A DNA stretch of 64,000 nt. It comes from Rhabdophis nuchalis. Taxonomy: Eukaryota > Chordata > Lepidosauria > Squamata > Natricidae. Positions within the stretch are counted from its first letter, which is position 1, and each line of letters begins with the position of its first letter. Below are positions 10,070 through 22,000 of this stretch, one piece after another. Location: positions 333,952,419-334,016,418 of the forward strand of contig CM077643.1 in NCBI GenBank assembly GCA_039707465.1. Reading direction: 5' to 3'. The position numbers and the translations under genes are program-made. Under the pieces are notes generated by a model. The model was not told the origin of the DNA, searched no databases, and saw only the letters and a list, made by a program, of their open reading frames with translations.

Positions 10070-11412
10070 TGAATACCAGGAAAGATTCTGGAAAAGATAA
10101 TTAAACAACAAATAAGTGAACACCTAGAAGCAAACAAAGTAATAGCCAAAAGCCAACATGGGTTTGTCAAAAACAGATCATGCCAGACTAATCTAATTGC
10201 ATTCTTTGACAAAGTGACAAAATCAGTGGACCAGAGGAATGCTGTCGATATAATTTACTTGGACTTCAGTAAGGCATTTGATAAAGTAGACCATAACCAA
10301 CTATTAGATAAAGTAGAAAATTGTGGGTTAGACAGCACCACCACCAAATGGATTCGCAACTGGCTGACCAACCGCACTCAACGTGTAATCCTCAATGGAA
10401 CTGCATCTACATGGAGGGAGTATGCAGTGGAGTACCCCAAGGCCCTGTTTTAGGTCCAGTACTCTTTAACATCTTCATCAACGATTTGGATGAGGGGATA
10501 AATGGGGAACTCATCAAATTTGCAGACGACACCAAGCTGGCAGGAATAGCCAACACTCCAGAAGATAGGCTTAGGATACAGAAGGATCTAGACAAACTTG
10601 AACATTGGGCACTATCTAATAAAATGAAATTCAATTGTGAAAAAAGTAAGGTTCTACATTTAGGCAAGAAAAACAAAATGCACAAGTACAGTATAGGTGG
10701 TACCTTGCTCAATAGTAGCAACTGTGAGAGGGATCTAGGAATCTTAGTGGACCACAATTTAAATATGAGCCAGCAGTGTGCAGCAGCTGCCAAAAAAGCC
10801 AACACAGTTCTAGGCTGCATAAACAGAGCGATAGAATCTAGATCACGTGAAGTGTTAATGCCACTGTATAGTGCCTTGGTAAGGCCACACTTGGAATACT
10901 GCATACAGTTTTGGTCGCCACGATGTAGAAAAGATGTGGAGACTCTGGAAAGAGTGCAGAGAAGAGCAACCAAGATGATTAGGGAACTGGAGACTAAAAC
11001 ATATGAAGAACGGTTGCAGGAGCTGGGAATGTCTAGTTTGATGAAGAGAAGGACCAGGGGAGACATGATAGTAATGTTCCGATATCTCAGAGGGTGCCAC
11101 AGAGAAGAGGGAGCCAAACTATTCTCCAAGGCACCTGGGGGCAGGACAAGAAGCAATGGGTGGAAACTAATCAAGGAGAGAAGCAACTTGGAACTAAGGA
11201 GAAATTTCCTGACAGTTAGAACAATTAACCTCTGGAACAGCTTGCCTCCAGAAGTTGTGAATGCCCCAACCCTGGAAGTCTTTAAAAAGATGTTAGATAG
11301 CCATTTGTCTGAAATGGTATAAGGCTCCTGCCCACACAGGGGGTTGGACTAGAAGACCTACAAGGTCCCTTCCAACTCTGCTATTGTATTATTGTATTGT
11401 ATTATTGTATTA
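10070..11412 (+). mobile_element. CR1 LINE, 5'-truncated, with (ATTGT)n tail
   Basis: The translated fragments run from ILEKIIKQQISEHLE-like sequence through YLDFSKAFDKVDH (RT motif A), a frame break near 10425-10435, GPVLGPVLFNIFINDLDEG, FADDTKLAG (motif C) and the C-terminal LWNSLPPEVVNAPTLEVFK. The 3' end GGGGGTTGGACTAGAAGACC...CTCTGCTATTGT is the CR1 terminus, followed by ATTGT repeats at about 11385-11412. Confidence 0.9.
10214..11322 (+). pseudogene. CR1 reverse transcriptase, broken by one frameshift
   Basis: Two overlapping frames carry one RT. The first (10214-10453) holds YLDFSKAFDKVDH and ends out of frame at VEYPKALF. The second (10321-11322, 333 codons) gives GVPQGPVLGPVLF, FADDT and the C-terminus to SHLSEMV. 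A single-base indel near 10430 at the VPQG motif is enough to explain the break. The N-terminal endonuclease is missing through 5' truncation. Confidence 0.85.
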
Positions 11413-13595
11413 ATTAGTAGTCCTTTATCATTAAATCACACATATTTTCAGTTCTGTTTAGGACAGTGGAGTACAGAAAAAAAACTTTTAATGAAGGAAT
11501 GCAAGCCTTTTTCATGAAAAATAAATTACTATAATGGGAATGGCAAGAATAGGAGAAAGACACAAGATAACTTTGCTTTGATTCTGTTTGGTGTAAGGGG
11601 AAACAGGAAATTAAGAAAATTAGGGCATTAAGAAAACTTGGCAGTAACATTCAATGTTTCCTAAAATACCTTAGTATAAGATGAATTAATGTTTTACATT
11701 AAGTAGATGTTTGTATCAGTAGGTTCATTTCTTTCTAAGTTCTGTATTCTGTCATATATGATTCATTGGGAAGAAAATTCAAATAAACATCAAGATTACA
11801 TTTACTTCATAAATTTGTTTAATAAATAAATGCTTTGGCAAATCATGGCAGAACTGAAACATCATGCTGATGTTGAATATTGCCGCATAACACATCACTC
11901 TGATTTCTGAGAATATGTTTGCTCTGCATCTATGACAGATTGTAAGAAAGCAGGTAATGAAGTTTTGAAGTTTTATCTCACTAGAGGCATCTCAATCCAA
12001 TTGCTAAGAGATATGAGAAAAGCCATTTCAGAGAGACGTTCTTTGCCTCCAAAAGCTTTCTCTAAGGCTGAACACTTCCTCCTACATTTTTCAAGATTTT
12101 GTATCTTCCCCAGACTAATATTAAAGTTAACTTCCTGAAATCCAATTGTTGTTTCCTTGATCTTATCAGCCACATGAGAGTGGTGGTACAGTACCAGTAG
12201 GTTCATCTTCTCATTTCTCCTTTGAAGTCAATGAAAATACTACGCTTTCCTTCAAAATGCTAAAGGAATTCAGACATGGTAGAATTTGTCTCATGTATAT
12301 TTTATGTGGTTTCTCTTAGAAATTACTCCCAATGATTTGATGCTTTTGGTCTGCCCCTCTTTCCCCACCAAAAACATCCCACTGAACTAAGACAGGGGAT
12401 ATCATATCCCAGTCCATCTCCAGCCAGGGAAACTCATGAAATGATGTTGCATCAGTTGTTTTCTCATAATCCACCCAACCTACCCCACAAAGTTGTGATA
12501 ACATCAAAAGAGCCATATCAAGCTTCCAGAGGAAAACTGGGATATAAATCATTATTCATCATCAGAAAATTATGATATTATTGCAATATGAACTGCGGCT
12601 GACCATCCAAAAAAATAAATACACCCTATAAAATACATAACTAATAATAAAACCTATTGGACTTGATGTGATTAACATTCAGTAACAATGTACAGGAAGG
12701 TGCTGCAGAATTACAGAATTCTATTAAATTAATAAGACTCTTCTGGGTGTTAATTAGTCAGGGCAAAGAAATGCATATCAAAGTAGTAAAACAACGTAAT
12801 TCTAGAAAAAAATGTTTTAATTTTCAGCTGTCATTCTCAAACTGCCAAAAAGCTTTCAAATAATATACATATTATAGTAGGTTGTGAAAATAACTTTGAG
12901 GAAGTTAGGCAATCTTTACATCAGCTTAGTCCAGGAAATCAGGGAATGACCAAGCAACTTCACTTTGCTCTACTCTAGTGTAAGAAGGGGGGAGAGAAAA
13001 ACTTTGCCAGGCTTTCAAGACTCTTATTTTGAAATTATTATAACCATAAATTATGGTTATTTATCTGAAATTATAGTGTTTCACTCATTCTCAGGTTTTA
13101 TTCACCACTGGGTCTACTTTGAAAGGTTGATAAGATGAATGAACATCAGGTTACAAAAAGATTCCTTAAAAAGTCAATATTCCTCTAAAACTGTTAAGAT
13201 TAACCATTTCAACCAGCTTATTTTTATGATAAATCCATTTTAATATTTATTTACATAGCTTTCTTGTCTTCTTTTAATATTTTGTTAGCTCTCAAGTAGA
13301 AAAGTGGAAGATCAACAAAAAACACATGCTTTTATTTTAATTTTAATTATCATAAAGGACTACAGGCTTGTCCAATCCAAAGGAACTCTGAATGAAATAC
13401 AATTCCCACTGGGATAAAAGCAAAAGACAATATATGGTCATGCAAACAAAAAAAAAATTGCCTATATAAAACCTAGGTGTTAAAATATCATCAAAAACAA
13501 ATAACTTCCAATCACTTGAGGGGGGAAGCAATCATTCAGACCTCAGGGTCTGTTTAAATAATCAGATTTAATTGACTTCTAAATGCTAAAAGGAC
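11413..13595. other. Intergenic or 3' flank of RNF212, no gene recognised
   Basis: AT-rich. 12465-12560 resembles the 3' part of a tRNA-derived SINE (CCCAACCTACCCCAC then GGATATAAATCATTATT). The terminal exon and poly(A) site of RNF212 could lie here or just upstream, but I could not pick them. Confidence 0.35.
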
Positions 13596-13599
13596 GAGT

Positions 13600-13830
13600 C
13601 CATTGAACATTGGGGAATGATATTCCAGAGAAGAGGGGCAGTGATAAAAAGGCATTTTTACTGCCTTTTCTTAATCAAGGGGACATGAAGAAAACTCATT
13701 TCCTTGATCTATGGGCAGATATTGAGGGGAAGTGGTCCCACAGATATTCAGACCCTGAGCCATGAAGGGCTTTAAAAGGGACAAGCAGCACACTGAACTG
13801 CACCCAGAAGCCAATGCAGCTACTGTGTTA
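13600..13830 (-). mobile_element. Old L2-clade LINE fragment
   Basis: On the minus strand, TGCATTGGCTTCTGGGTGCA followed by TTTAAAGCCCTTCATGGCTC parallels the [10 protein letters not shown]...FKALHGSG coding segment of the intact copy, with many substitutions and indels. Confidence 0.6.
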
Positions 13831-14104
13831 ACACTTCCCTTCCTTTCTGCTCTTGCAGAGAGAGCAAGAATGAAGATAAGGTAACTTTACATCTCTGTGT
13901 TCTTTTCCATTGTCATTGCACATTTATACCACTTAGCAGTGAATAAGCAAACAGATTGGTTTTGTTCCTGCATATCTACAGAAGAGCATGTGCAGGTTTT
14001 GACCTTAACAAACATTCTTTGGGCAATGAATTTATATCCTATCACATCATCAGAACAGGTGATAGCGTCCTGCATTTTTCATTAATATAGAGAGAAGTAC
14101 GTTT

Positions 14105-14335
14105 GCAATGGAGAGTCATTTTGGTGTGGTTGTTAAGGCACCAGGCTAGAACCAGGAGACCATGAATTCTAGTTCTGCATTAGGCATGAAGCCAGCTCAG
14201 TGAACTCGGGTCACTCTCTGAGCTTAGGACGAAGACAAGAGCAAACTAGTTTGAGCATTTGGCAAGAGAAAATCTTGCCAAATACTCATACTAGTCTAGG
14301 CAGTCATCAAAAGCAGACACACACACACACAATGA
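14105..14335 (+). mobile_element. tRNA-derived SINE with short (AC)n tail
   Basis: The head TTTGGTGTGGTTGTTAAGGC is A-box-like and the following AGTTCTGCATTAGGCATGAA is B-box-like and diverged, followed by a GTCACTCTCTGAGC core. It ends in an ACACAC run near 14318-14331. A partial relative lies at 45515-45650. Confidence 0.6.
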
Positions 14336-14885
14336 ATGTTTTAACTGCATGACTGATCTGCCATATTGCTTCACAAAGCAGTTCTGTATGAGTTGTTGAT
14401 CAAAATGAAGTCACAAAGAATTCATAGTTATGAGTAGGGAAGATTACCCAGGGGAAAAAGGTATAATAAATAGAAACAACAAAAAAGATTTATCTCGAAT
14501 AGTGTTTAATCAAACCAAATCAAGTATTAGAATCCTAATGTACATTTCTATAAAAAAATAAAATATAGAATAGATGAATTCTTCAGGTCAAATGGAGGTT
14601 GCAGGTAATTTCATTTTTGTAATGAGTGTCCAGGAAGATTAGTAGATCCTATAAAAGGAAAATTCAAACTGGAATCTTTATCTCTCAAATGAAATATTGA
14701 ATTGCTAATTGTAATCAAACTGCCTTGATACAGTAATGACGAAAACCAAATAAAAATGGCAAGCATTTAACTGCAAATGCTTTAAGAACCACATTTATCA
14801 TAAAAACATTTAATTTATAATGATATGCAAAGTATTATAGCAGGAGCATAGTTCAGCTATCATAAAATATCTGTTAACACTTCTT

Positions 14886-14954
14886 TCCCCCCCCCTTTTT
14901 TTGTTAAAATATGGAACGCTTCACGAATTTGCGTGTCATCCTTGCGCGGGGGCC

Positions 14955-15001
<47 letters not shown>
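14886..15001 (-). pseudogene. U6 snRNA retropseudogene, 5'-truncated
   Basis: On the minus strand 15001-14906 matches U6 snRNA from CGGCAGCACATATACTAAAA through the ACAGAG box, the AGATTAGCATGGCC segment and GTTCCATATTTT, with a CCCCCGCGC for CCCCTGCGC change. The first nine or so bases of U6 are missing. An A-rich/G-rich tail follows (14905-14886). The whole is bracketed by identical 10-bp direct repeats AACACTTCTT at 14876-14885 and 15002-15011. These are target-site duplications, so this is an L1-mobilised copy and not a functional U6 gene. Confidence 0.92.
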
Positions 15002-15003
<2 letters not shown>

Positions 15004-15843
15004 CACTTCTTACAACTCATCAAAAGTTCTATATATAAGTCAGGTATAAAATAATTTTTGTATTTCTGTGAACCAGACCCTATGACAACTATATACTTCC
15101 AAGATCTTATATGATGTAATTATTTCTGTTTATATGAATAATTGATTTATAAAACAATCATAACTGTCGAATGAAGACAAATATATGTGTCTCAGGATAA
15201 TGTTGCAGGATCTAATCTAGTCAGTCACTGGAATCAGACGTTTGTTTTTCAAAGCTTTCGGAGTCATGCTGGAGCCCATCCTCAGGGAATTTCTCAATCT
15301 CCAGAAATAAACCTCTGGTATGGTGACCACCTCAGATTGAATCCTGCGATTTCATAGTTGTAAATCTTTATTATGTGGCAGCTTTGGTTCTTTTTTTTTT
15401 TTACTTGGGTACATAACAATAAATATTACTTAGCATCTTGGTTGGTAAAGCTGTGCCATAAATATAAGACAAGTTAATTGTAGAAGCAGCAGATGACTGC
15501 ATTCAAGTTTGCATCTCCAATAAGGAGAACAAACAAACATCATTGGCAGAACAGTTATTCCCCATGTCCCCTCCTCCCAATCTGTTCCAAAAAATTAGAA
15601 CACCTTTCAAAGCAGATTTGGAGGAAGTGTAATGGTTGCAGAATGGGCAGGAAAAGAATATTTTGCTGGACAAACAAGGGCCATACATATAATATGATGC
15701 TGCTGAAGCCCAGATAATTGTCCACTATTTTTTAATCAGACACCATCATTTGTCAATATCAGAAAGTATTACCATTGTCCCAAAGATTATATTTTACACA
15801 AAGAAGCTAGGATTATTTCTACTTCTTCATGGATTTCACTTAC

Positions 15844-16049
15844 CTAAATGCTGCCTCTGTAAAAGGTTAACAAGAGTGATTGGGTGTTTCATCCCAGATG
15901 AGAGCGAAGATGCAGATGTGGACTGATAATGCTGAGCAGATTTCTGTCCAAATGTATTTGGGGTATGATTTCTACTGTTTTGTGATGATACAAATGGCGA
16001 TGGTGATATGTAAGAATTCCCACTGTTGAGCATTGTTAATGGAGATGAT
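15844..16049 (-). CDS. RNF212: RNF212 coding exon 7 (Ser-rich tail)
   Basis: 206 nt; acceptor CTAG/ATCATC, donor TTAG/GTAAGTG. With the two carried bases it reads RSSPLTMLNSG onward and ends NLLQRQHL. It is Ser/Thr/Pro-rich and contains the conserved LLQRQ motif near its end. It leaves one base, so at least one further exon is required; it was not identified between 15843 and 11400. Confidence 0.82.
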
Positions 16050-19000
16050 CTAGTAATAAAATGACCAAGAACATGGCATACAGTGAAAGTAGAATACACA
16101 TTTTGACTACGGTAGAAGTAGACTTTTTCCATTATTTCAAACTGAGTAACTGAGAAATGTTATTATTTAGGAAATGATAAAATAGATACAATGGGAAGAG
16201 TCCTGTTAGAGCAGGGGTCTCCAACCTTTGCAACTTTAAGTCTGAAGGACTTCAGCTCCCAGACTGCTCCAGCCAGCTTTGCTTTTCTCCAGCCAGCTTT
16301 GCTGGCTGGAGAAGTCTGGGAGCTGAAGTCCTTCAGACATAAAGTTGCAAAGGTTGGAGACTCCTGTGTTAGAGGATATAGGGATTCTAAAACATTGTTT
16401 CTTCTATGCAGCAGACTTACTGCTATAAATTCAAATAAACCAAAATAAAGATGTTAATAGTCGAAGAAAAGATTCGATTTAATTCAGTAATTGTATTTAA
16501 TTCAGTAATTATAAAAGAAAAATATAGGTAGAACTTGTTTTCATAAAACTTATTGCCTAAAATTTCACAGTATACTAGTTCTGTCAAGAAATCTTAATAA
16601 ACGTGCTGCAGGCGGTTTTCAGTTGGATTCTCTTGGACCTCTTTTAAGTTCTACTTTGGAGGAATCGTCGAAGACTGCTATAGAGGGAACTGTTGGAATA
16701 CCAATGTTTAAATTAGATGAGCAACGTGAAACCAGGTCTACTACCAGACAAATTCAAAAAGCGCAGAAGCAGAGGAGGCCTCAATCCCAGCGAGTTAAGA
16801 AAGATAAAAGGATAAAAGGAAGAAGCAACTAGAAGCCAAGGGAGGAGCAGGATTGAAGATTAGTTTTGTGGAGAAAGAATATAGCAAGGAGGCGGTCCTA
16901 AGAACTTACAGGATTATAGATTAACATCTCTTTTGACTATAGACTAAAAAAAAAAAGTATGCCAAAAGGTTGATGCCAGATATTTAAGAGGTAATTCATC
17001 ATGATTAAGGAGGATTTATTGAAGGTGGATATATGAAGGAGAATGCAAGGCAACTCATAGTTCTAAATGACTATCTAGATAAAAATATGCAGATCTCTGC
17101 AATGCTGGTTTTCGTGGATGTGGAAAAGGCCTCCGAGCGAATGAACCGGAACTCTCTAATCAAGACTTTGGAAAAAAATGGATATGGGATTTGGTTTCGA
17201 CAGCTGATAGAAGCAAAATATTAACAACAAAATGCATAACATGTTAGTAATGGAAATTTGTTTAGGCGTTTTGAGATATAAGAAGGCACAAGACAAGGTT
17301 GTATATTATCTCCAATGTCATTTATTTTAATTTCAGAAGTCTTGTATACAATTTGGGACCCGAATTCCTTAAATGGTATAGCTATAAGGCAAAAGGAATA
17401 CAGAATTAGAGCATTTGCAGTTGATCTGGTTGTTACCCTATCACGTTTTTTGGAATTTAGTAATCCAGATGAAAAGTCACTCGGGGGTTGTTTATATAAA
17501 GATGTGTTTTTTACTGATGGGGGCAGCTGGTAATTGAAAATTTTGGAACTGTTGGAAGAAGGAGTTATTTTAAATTGGTTATATTATAAACAGCTACGGA
17601 CGAGATGGAAACAGAACTGAAGAGTCGGATTTATGAACAATGATGCTGAAAAGATTAACGTCATGTTGAAGATCTGGGGAAAAACATGGGTTGAATTTTG
17701 AAAGTTATATGTTAAATTTGCATAGATATAGAATTCTTTATAATATATTTTATAGATGGCATTCAGATCCTAAGAAATTATCATCATGTATGTAACCTAA
17801 TGGTTAATTAAAATGCTGGAAGGGAGAATCTAGGAGGTATGGGTGTTTACGATGGGTCTGCAATAAGGCTTAGAAAATATTATATTATATTATATAGTTT
17901 TTAGGTACAAACGAGTAGATTGGCAATTAAGAGTTGGATTGATGGATAATGGATGGAAGTTGCTATGATTAATGTTTTGTTGGAGATTTGGGGAGAATTT
18001 TTATAAAATGTTTTATAGATGGTATTTAGAGCCCAAGAAATTATCATGTATGTATCCTAATGTTTAATCAAAATGTTGAAGGTGTGGGTGTTTATGATGG
18101 GTTTGTAATAAGGTTTAAAAAATATTATGTAGTTATTAGGTATTTTAGGTAAGAACGAGTAGATTGATAAGGAGATATGTAAGGGGTATAATATGAACAG
18201 AGAAGATAATATCTGGGTTGTTTGGAATTATCAGAGTGGTGTATAGTGGAAGTCAGGGGGGTGGGTTGGAATGGGAGGTGGGGGAGGGTTAGGGTGGTTA
18301 GGGAAGGGAAATATATTTGCATAATTAGTTTAGAAGATGGGGATAATTGGATAATGCTATTTTGTGGAAAATTTATATTATGAGGGTTGGGAAGAGGGTG
18401 GGTATAGTACTTGTATTGGATTTACATTATATGTATGGGGAGGGGGAAAAGGGGGGGGGAAATGTGTTTTTGTGAAACTTTTTCAATAATAAAAAAAAAG
18501 AAATCTTAATAAACCAAAGCCAATTAAACCATTTGCTCTGGGCAGCAGAAATAAGCCTTAAACACCAAAATGAGAAAAAAATAACCTTTTTTGAATCCCA
18601 CTGAAAAGTTTATTTTACCTTATAGATCCTGCTGGATTTCTTTGAAATGTCATTCCAGATAACTGAGAACTTCTGCATGTAACACTCCCTAGAAATAATA
18701 TTCCAAATTAAATTAGATTATATTTTATATAATCCATTTTCTGAAAATACATTTCCAGAAAAAATTGCAAACTTCAAAAATTATTTATTCTAAGTGCTTT
18801 AGATCTCATGTTAGCACAGGCCTCTCAATAATCATTAAAGGATCCCATTCTTTCTTGGGCTTCCATGTTTTAGAACAATTAGAACAGTTAGAACAATTAT
18901 ATAACAGTGAGTAAATAGAATGATATAAATTATATAACAGTGCACACTATTATTTATCCAAATTGTTGCTTCAAATTTGTGTCCCGATCTAAAGAGGGAA

Positions 19001-22000
19001 GCAAATATTCAAGTTACAATAAAATAATTGACTATATAAACCTAAATCTTAATAGTCATGGGAACTTCATTTAAGTTCCCATGAAGTTCCCATATACAAT
19101 ACAATACAATACAATACAATACAATACAATACAATACAATACAATACAATACAATACAATAGCAGAGTTGGAAGGGACCTTGGAGGTCATCTAGTCCTAG
19201 GCAGGACTAGATACAGTACAATACAATACAATAGCAGAGTTGGAAGGGACCTTGGAGGTCACCTAGCCTAGGCAGGAAGCCCTATGCCATTTCAGACAAA
19301 TGGCTATCCAACATCTTTTTGAAGGCTTGCAGTGTTGGGGCATTCACAGGCCAGCTGTTCCACTGATTAATTGTTCTAACTGTCAGGAAATTTCTCCTCA
19401 GTTCTAAGTTGCTTCTCTCCTTGATTAGTTTCTACCCATTGCTTCTTGTTCTGCCCTCAGGTGCTTTGGAGAATAGTTTGACTCCCTTTTTTTTGTGGCA
19501 ACCCCTATAAGAGTCCCAGGGCTGGGTTATTGAATCTGGCCACAAAAAGGAAACTTAATTTTGATAGAGACGTTAAAGAGCAGATATAAGTTGATTTCTG
19601 TATTTGCAGTTTGCATATTGCAGTTTCTGATATTCCCTTCCTTTCCCACAAGCTAAATCAATAGCAAAGCTAGCAGAAAGTTGGAAATTGTGGTTCAGTC
19701 AATTATTTTATTGTAACTTGAATATTTGCTTCCCTCTTTAGATCGGGACACAAATTTGAAACAACAATTTGGATAAATAATAATAGTGCGCACTGTTATA
19801 TAATTTATATCATTCTATTTATTCACTGTTATATAATTTTTCATTCTATTTTCATTCTATTTACTGTATTTCTACACTTGATCTTAGCTGTACTTTTTCT
19901 TTTTTTAACCTTGATCATTAAACAAAATTAGTAATGTCCACCCATCCATCCATCCTTCACCAAATTACATGGAGCAGACAGGATATGAAACATATAGAAG
20001 ACAACAATTGTAATGAAATGCTAAACCCAAACATAAGTTATATATCAACAAATAAACAATATTTACTCTTACCCATATGTCCATTTTGCGGTGGACTTAT
20101 CAGTGATATTCTGGTTGGGCCAGTTACTGTTTCAGTCTATGTATAATTCAATACAATATATTATATTATATTATAAATATACAATATAATAAATGAAAAA
20201 CATAGAGTATAAGTAATTGTTTCATTTTATTAAGTATTTCTGCTTCCTTTCTACTGAACTTAGGACTTTTAAATTTGTCAGAAAGGTACTGCTTTTTTAA
20301 GAAGAATTATTACTAGGTTGTATTACTTAAAAGAAATTTTGGTTCAGCCTATGATAAATCACAAGAACAGAGCTGGATTTTTAATGGGCTCAACAATAAA
20401 TTATTTCCTCCCTCTGCTGTAAATATCTTCTAGCAAGAATCTGAAACAGTCAAAGTCTAAATATTTTGTATGTTACATATCTCCTAGTTGGTGGACTGCA
20501 GGCAACAAAATATAGGCTTGCAAGGTACTTTCTTTACATTGCTAAAGCATAAATCTGTATGTTAAAGCCTCAACTGACTAAAGCCTTGATAGTTGGAATA
20601 ATTAATATCGCTGGACCCATCTGATGATGTCCTTGACTTATGGAAGATTACAAATTAGAAAGTAAGGAGGGAGGGAGGGAAGGAAGGAAGTCAGTGCATG
20701 TGCGCTTTTGTATACAAGTAGTCCTTGATTTATGACCACAATTGAGCCCAAAGTTTGCTAAGTGAGACAGTTGTTAAATGAATTTTGCCTCATTTTACTA
20801 CCTTTCTTGCCACAGCCATTAAATGAATCTTTACGGCTGTAACTGAATCTGGCTTCCCCATTGACTTTACTTGTCAGAAGGTTGCAAAAGGGGATCACCT
20901 GACTGCCATAAATATGAATCAGTTGCCAAGGGTCTGAAGTTTGATCATGTGACCATGGGGATGGCGCAATGGTGATAAGTGTGAAACACAGTCATGGGGG
21001 TCTCTTTTTTCAGTGATTCTGTAATTTTGAATGGTCTGTAACTGTTGTAAGACAAGGACTACCTGTACAGACAATGAGGGGGAAACTGAAAAAAGTATGA
21101 TCAGTTGGAGTAAATGAGAGCCTCAAAAACAGGTAAGATAAATTTAATAGCCTCATCTGAACTATTTTGAATGCCCATTATTCCAGAGAATACCCAGCAA
21201 AAGCTGGATCCTTTTCATTCAGCCTGATAAACAAAGATCAGTTAAATAAACTTTAATTACACTTTTTCTTCTTCTTATCTAGAGCCTGTTTCTTTGGCTT
21301 ACCCTTACAACATTTCTGTATTTTGTGCAATACCGTTTACCCCCAAACAAGATAGCATGATATGTATACAGTACATACATATGTCAAAGGCTATCAGCTG
21401 AAGCTTTCCCAGTTTGCAGATAAAAACAGGAAACCATTACTTGCAAATTTCTTTCCTTGAAATCATTTAATGTAGGCAATTTTTTAATCTAAATATGAGT
21501 GAACAGATCAGAATGAACTATGCACTCACTTCAATTGCAGCAGTTACCAAATACTAGTTTTCTAGGTAAATTCAAGCAACAGATTATAGATAAAAATAAA
21601 ATGCAATAGCTGTCAATTTTATAGTCCCATCTTATACTTCATATGTAATTTGAGCATCATTGCTTTTCAAACAATTAGTGATCACCTCAGCATGTATGCC
21701 TTTAAGAAATAAAGATAGGAAGTATCCTAAATAACAGAGAACATTTTCCACAAAGCTGATCTAGCATTTAACAGTAGAATGATAACTGGAACTATTTATA
21801 CCTTGGTATATAAAGAAGAAAGAAAAAACTTACTCTCCTTACTGAAGGTGGCACTTCTACCTCCTTTGATGAATTCCGACTGATAAAAGATGTTGAATAT
21901 TTATTTTTTATTTTTTAATTGAAGTTTTTATAATATTTTACAATATTTCACCCAGTGCTATACAAGACAAAAGGAAGAGTTGGTTTCAAGTGTCTTCTGT

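Noticed and set aside
10407..11186. 259-codon minus-strand frame opposite the CR1 (and its twin at 25793-26548)
   Set aside because: Antisense shadow of the CR1 RT frame. It recurs wherever CR1 occurs and has no independent motif.
15030..15075. TATATATA and a TCACAG-type tract at about -30 and -60 upstream of the U6 sequence, resembling a Pol III TATA/PSE promoter
   Set aside because: The flanking 10-bp direct repeats and missing 5' end show a retroposed copy, so the upstream sequence is the pre-existing intron and the spacing is coincidental.
15240..15345. Sequence after ATCGCAG on the minus strand as RNF212 exon 8
   Set aside because: Poor pyrimidine tract and only a few residues resemble the expected tail. 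Mentioned as a lead but not annotated.
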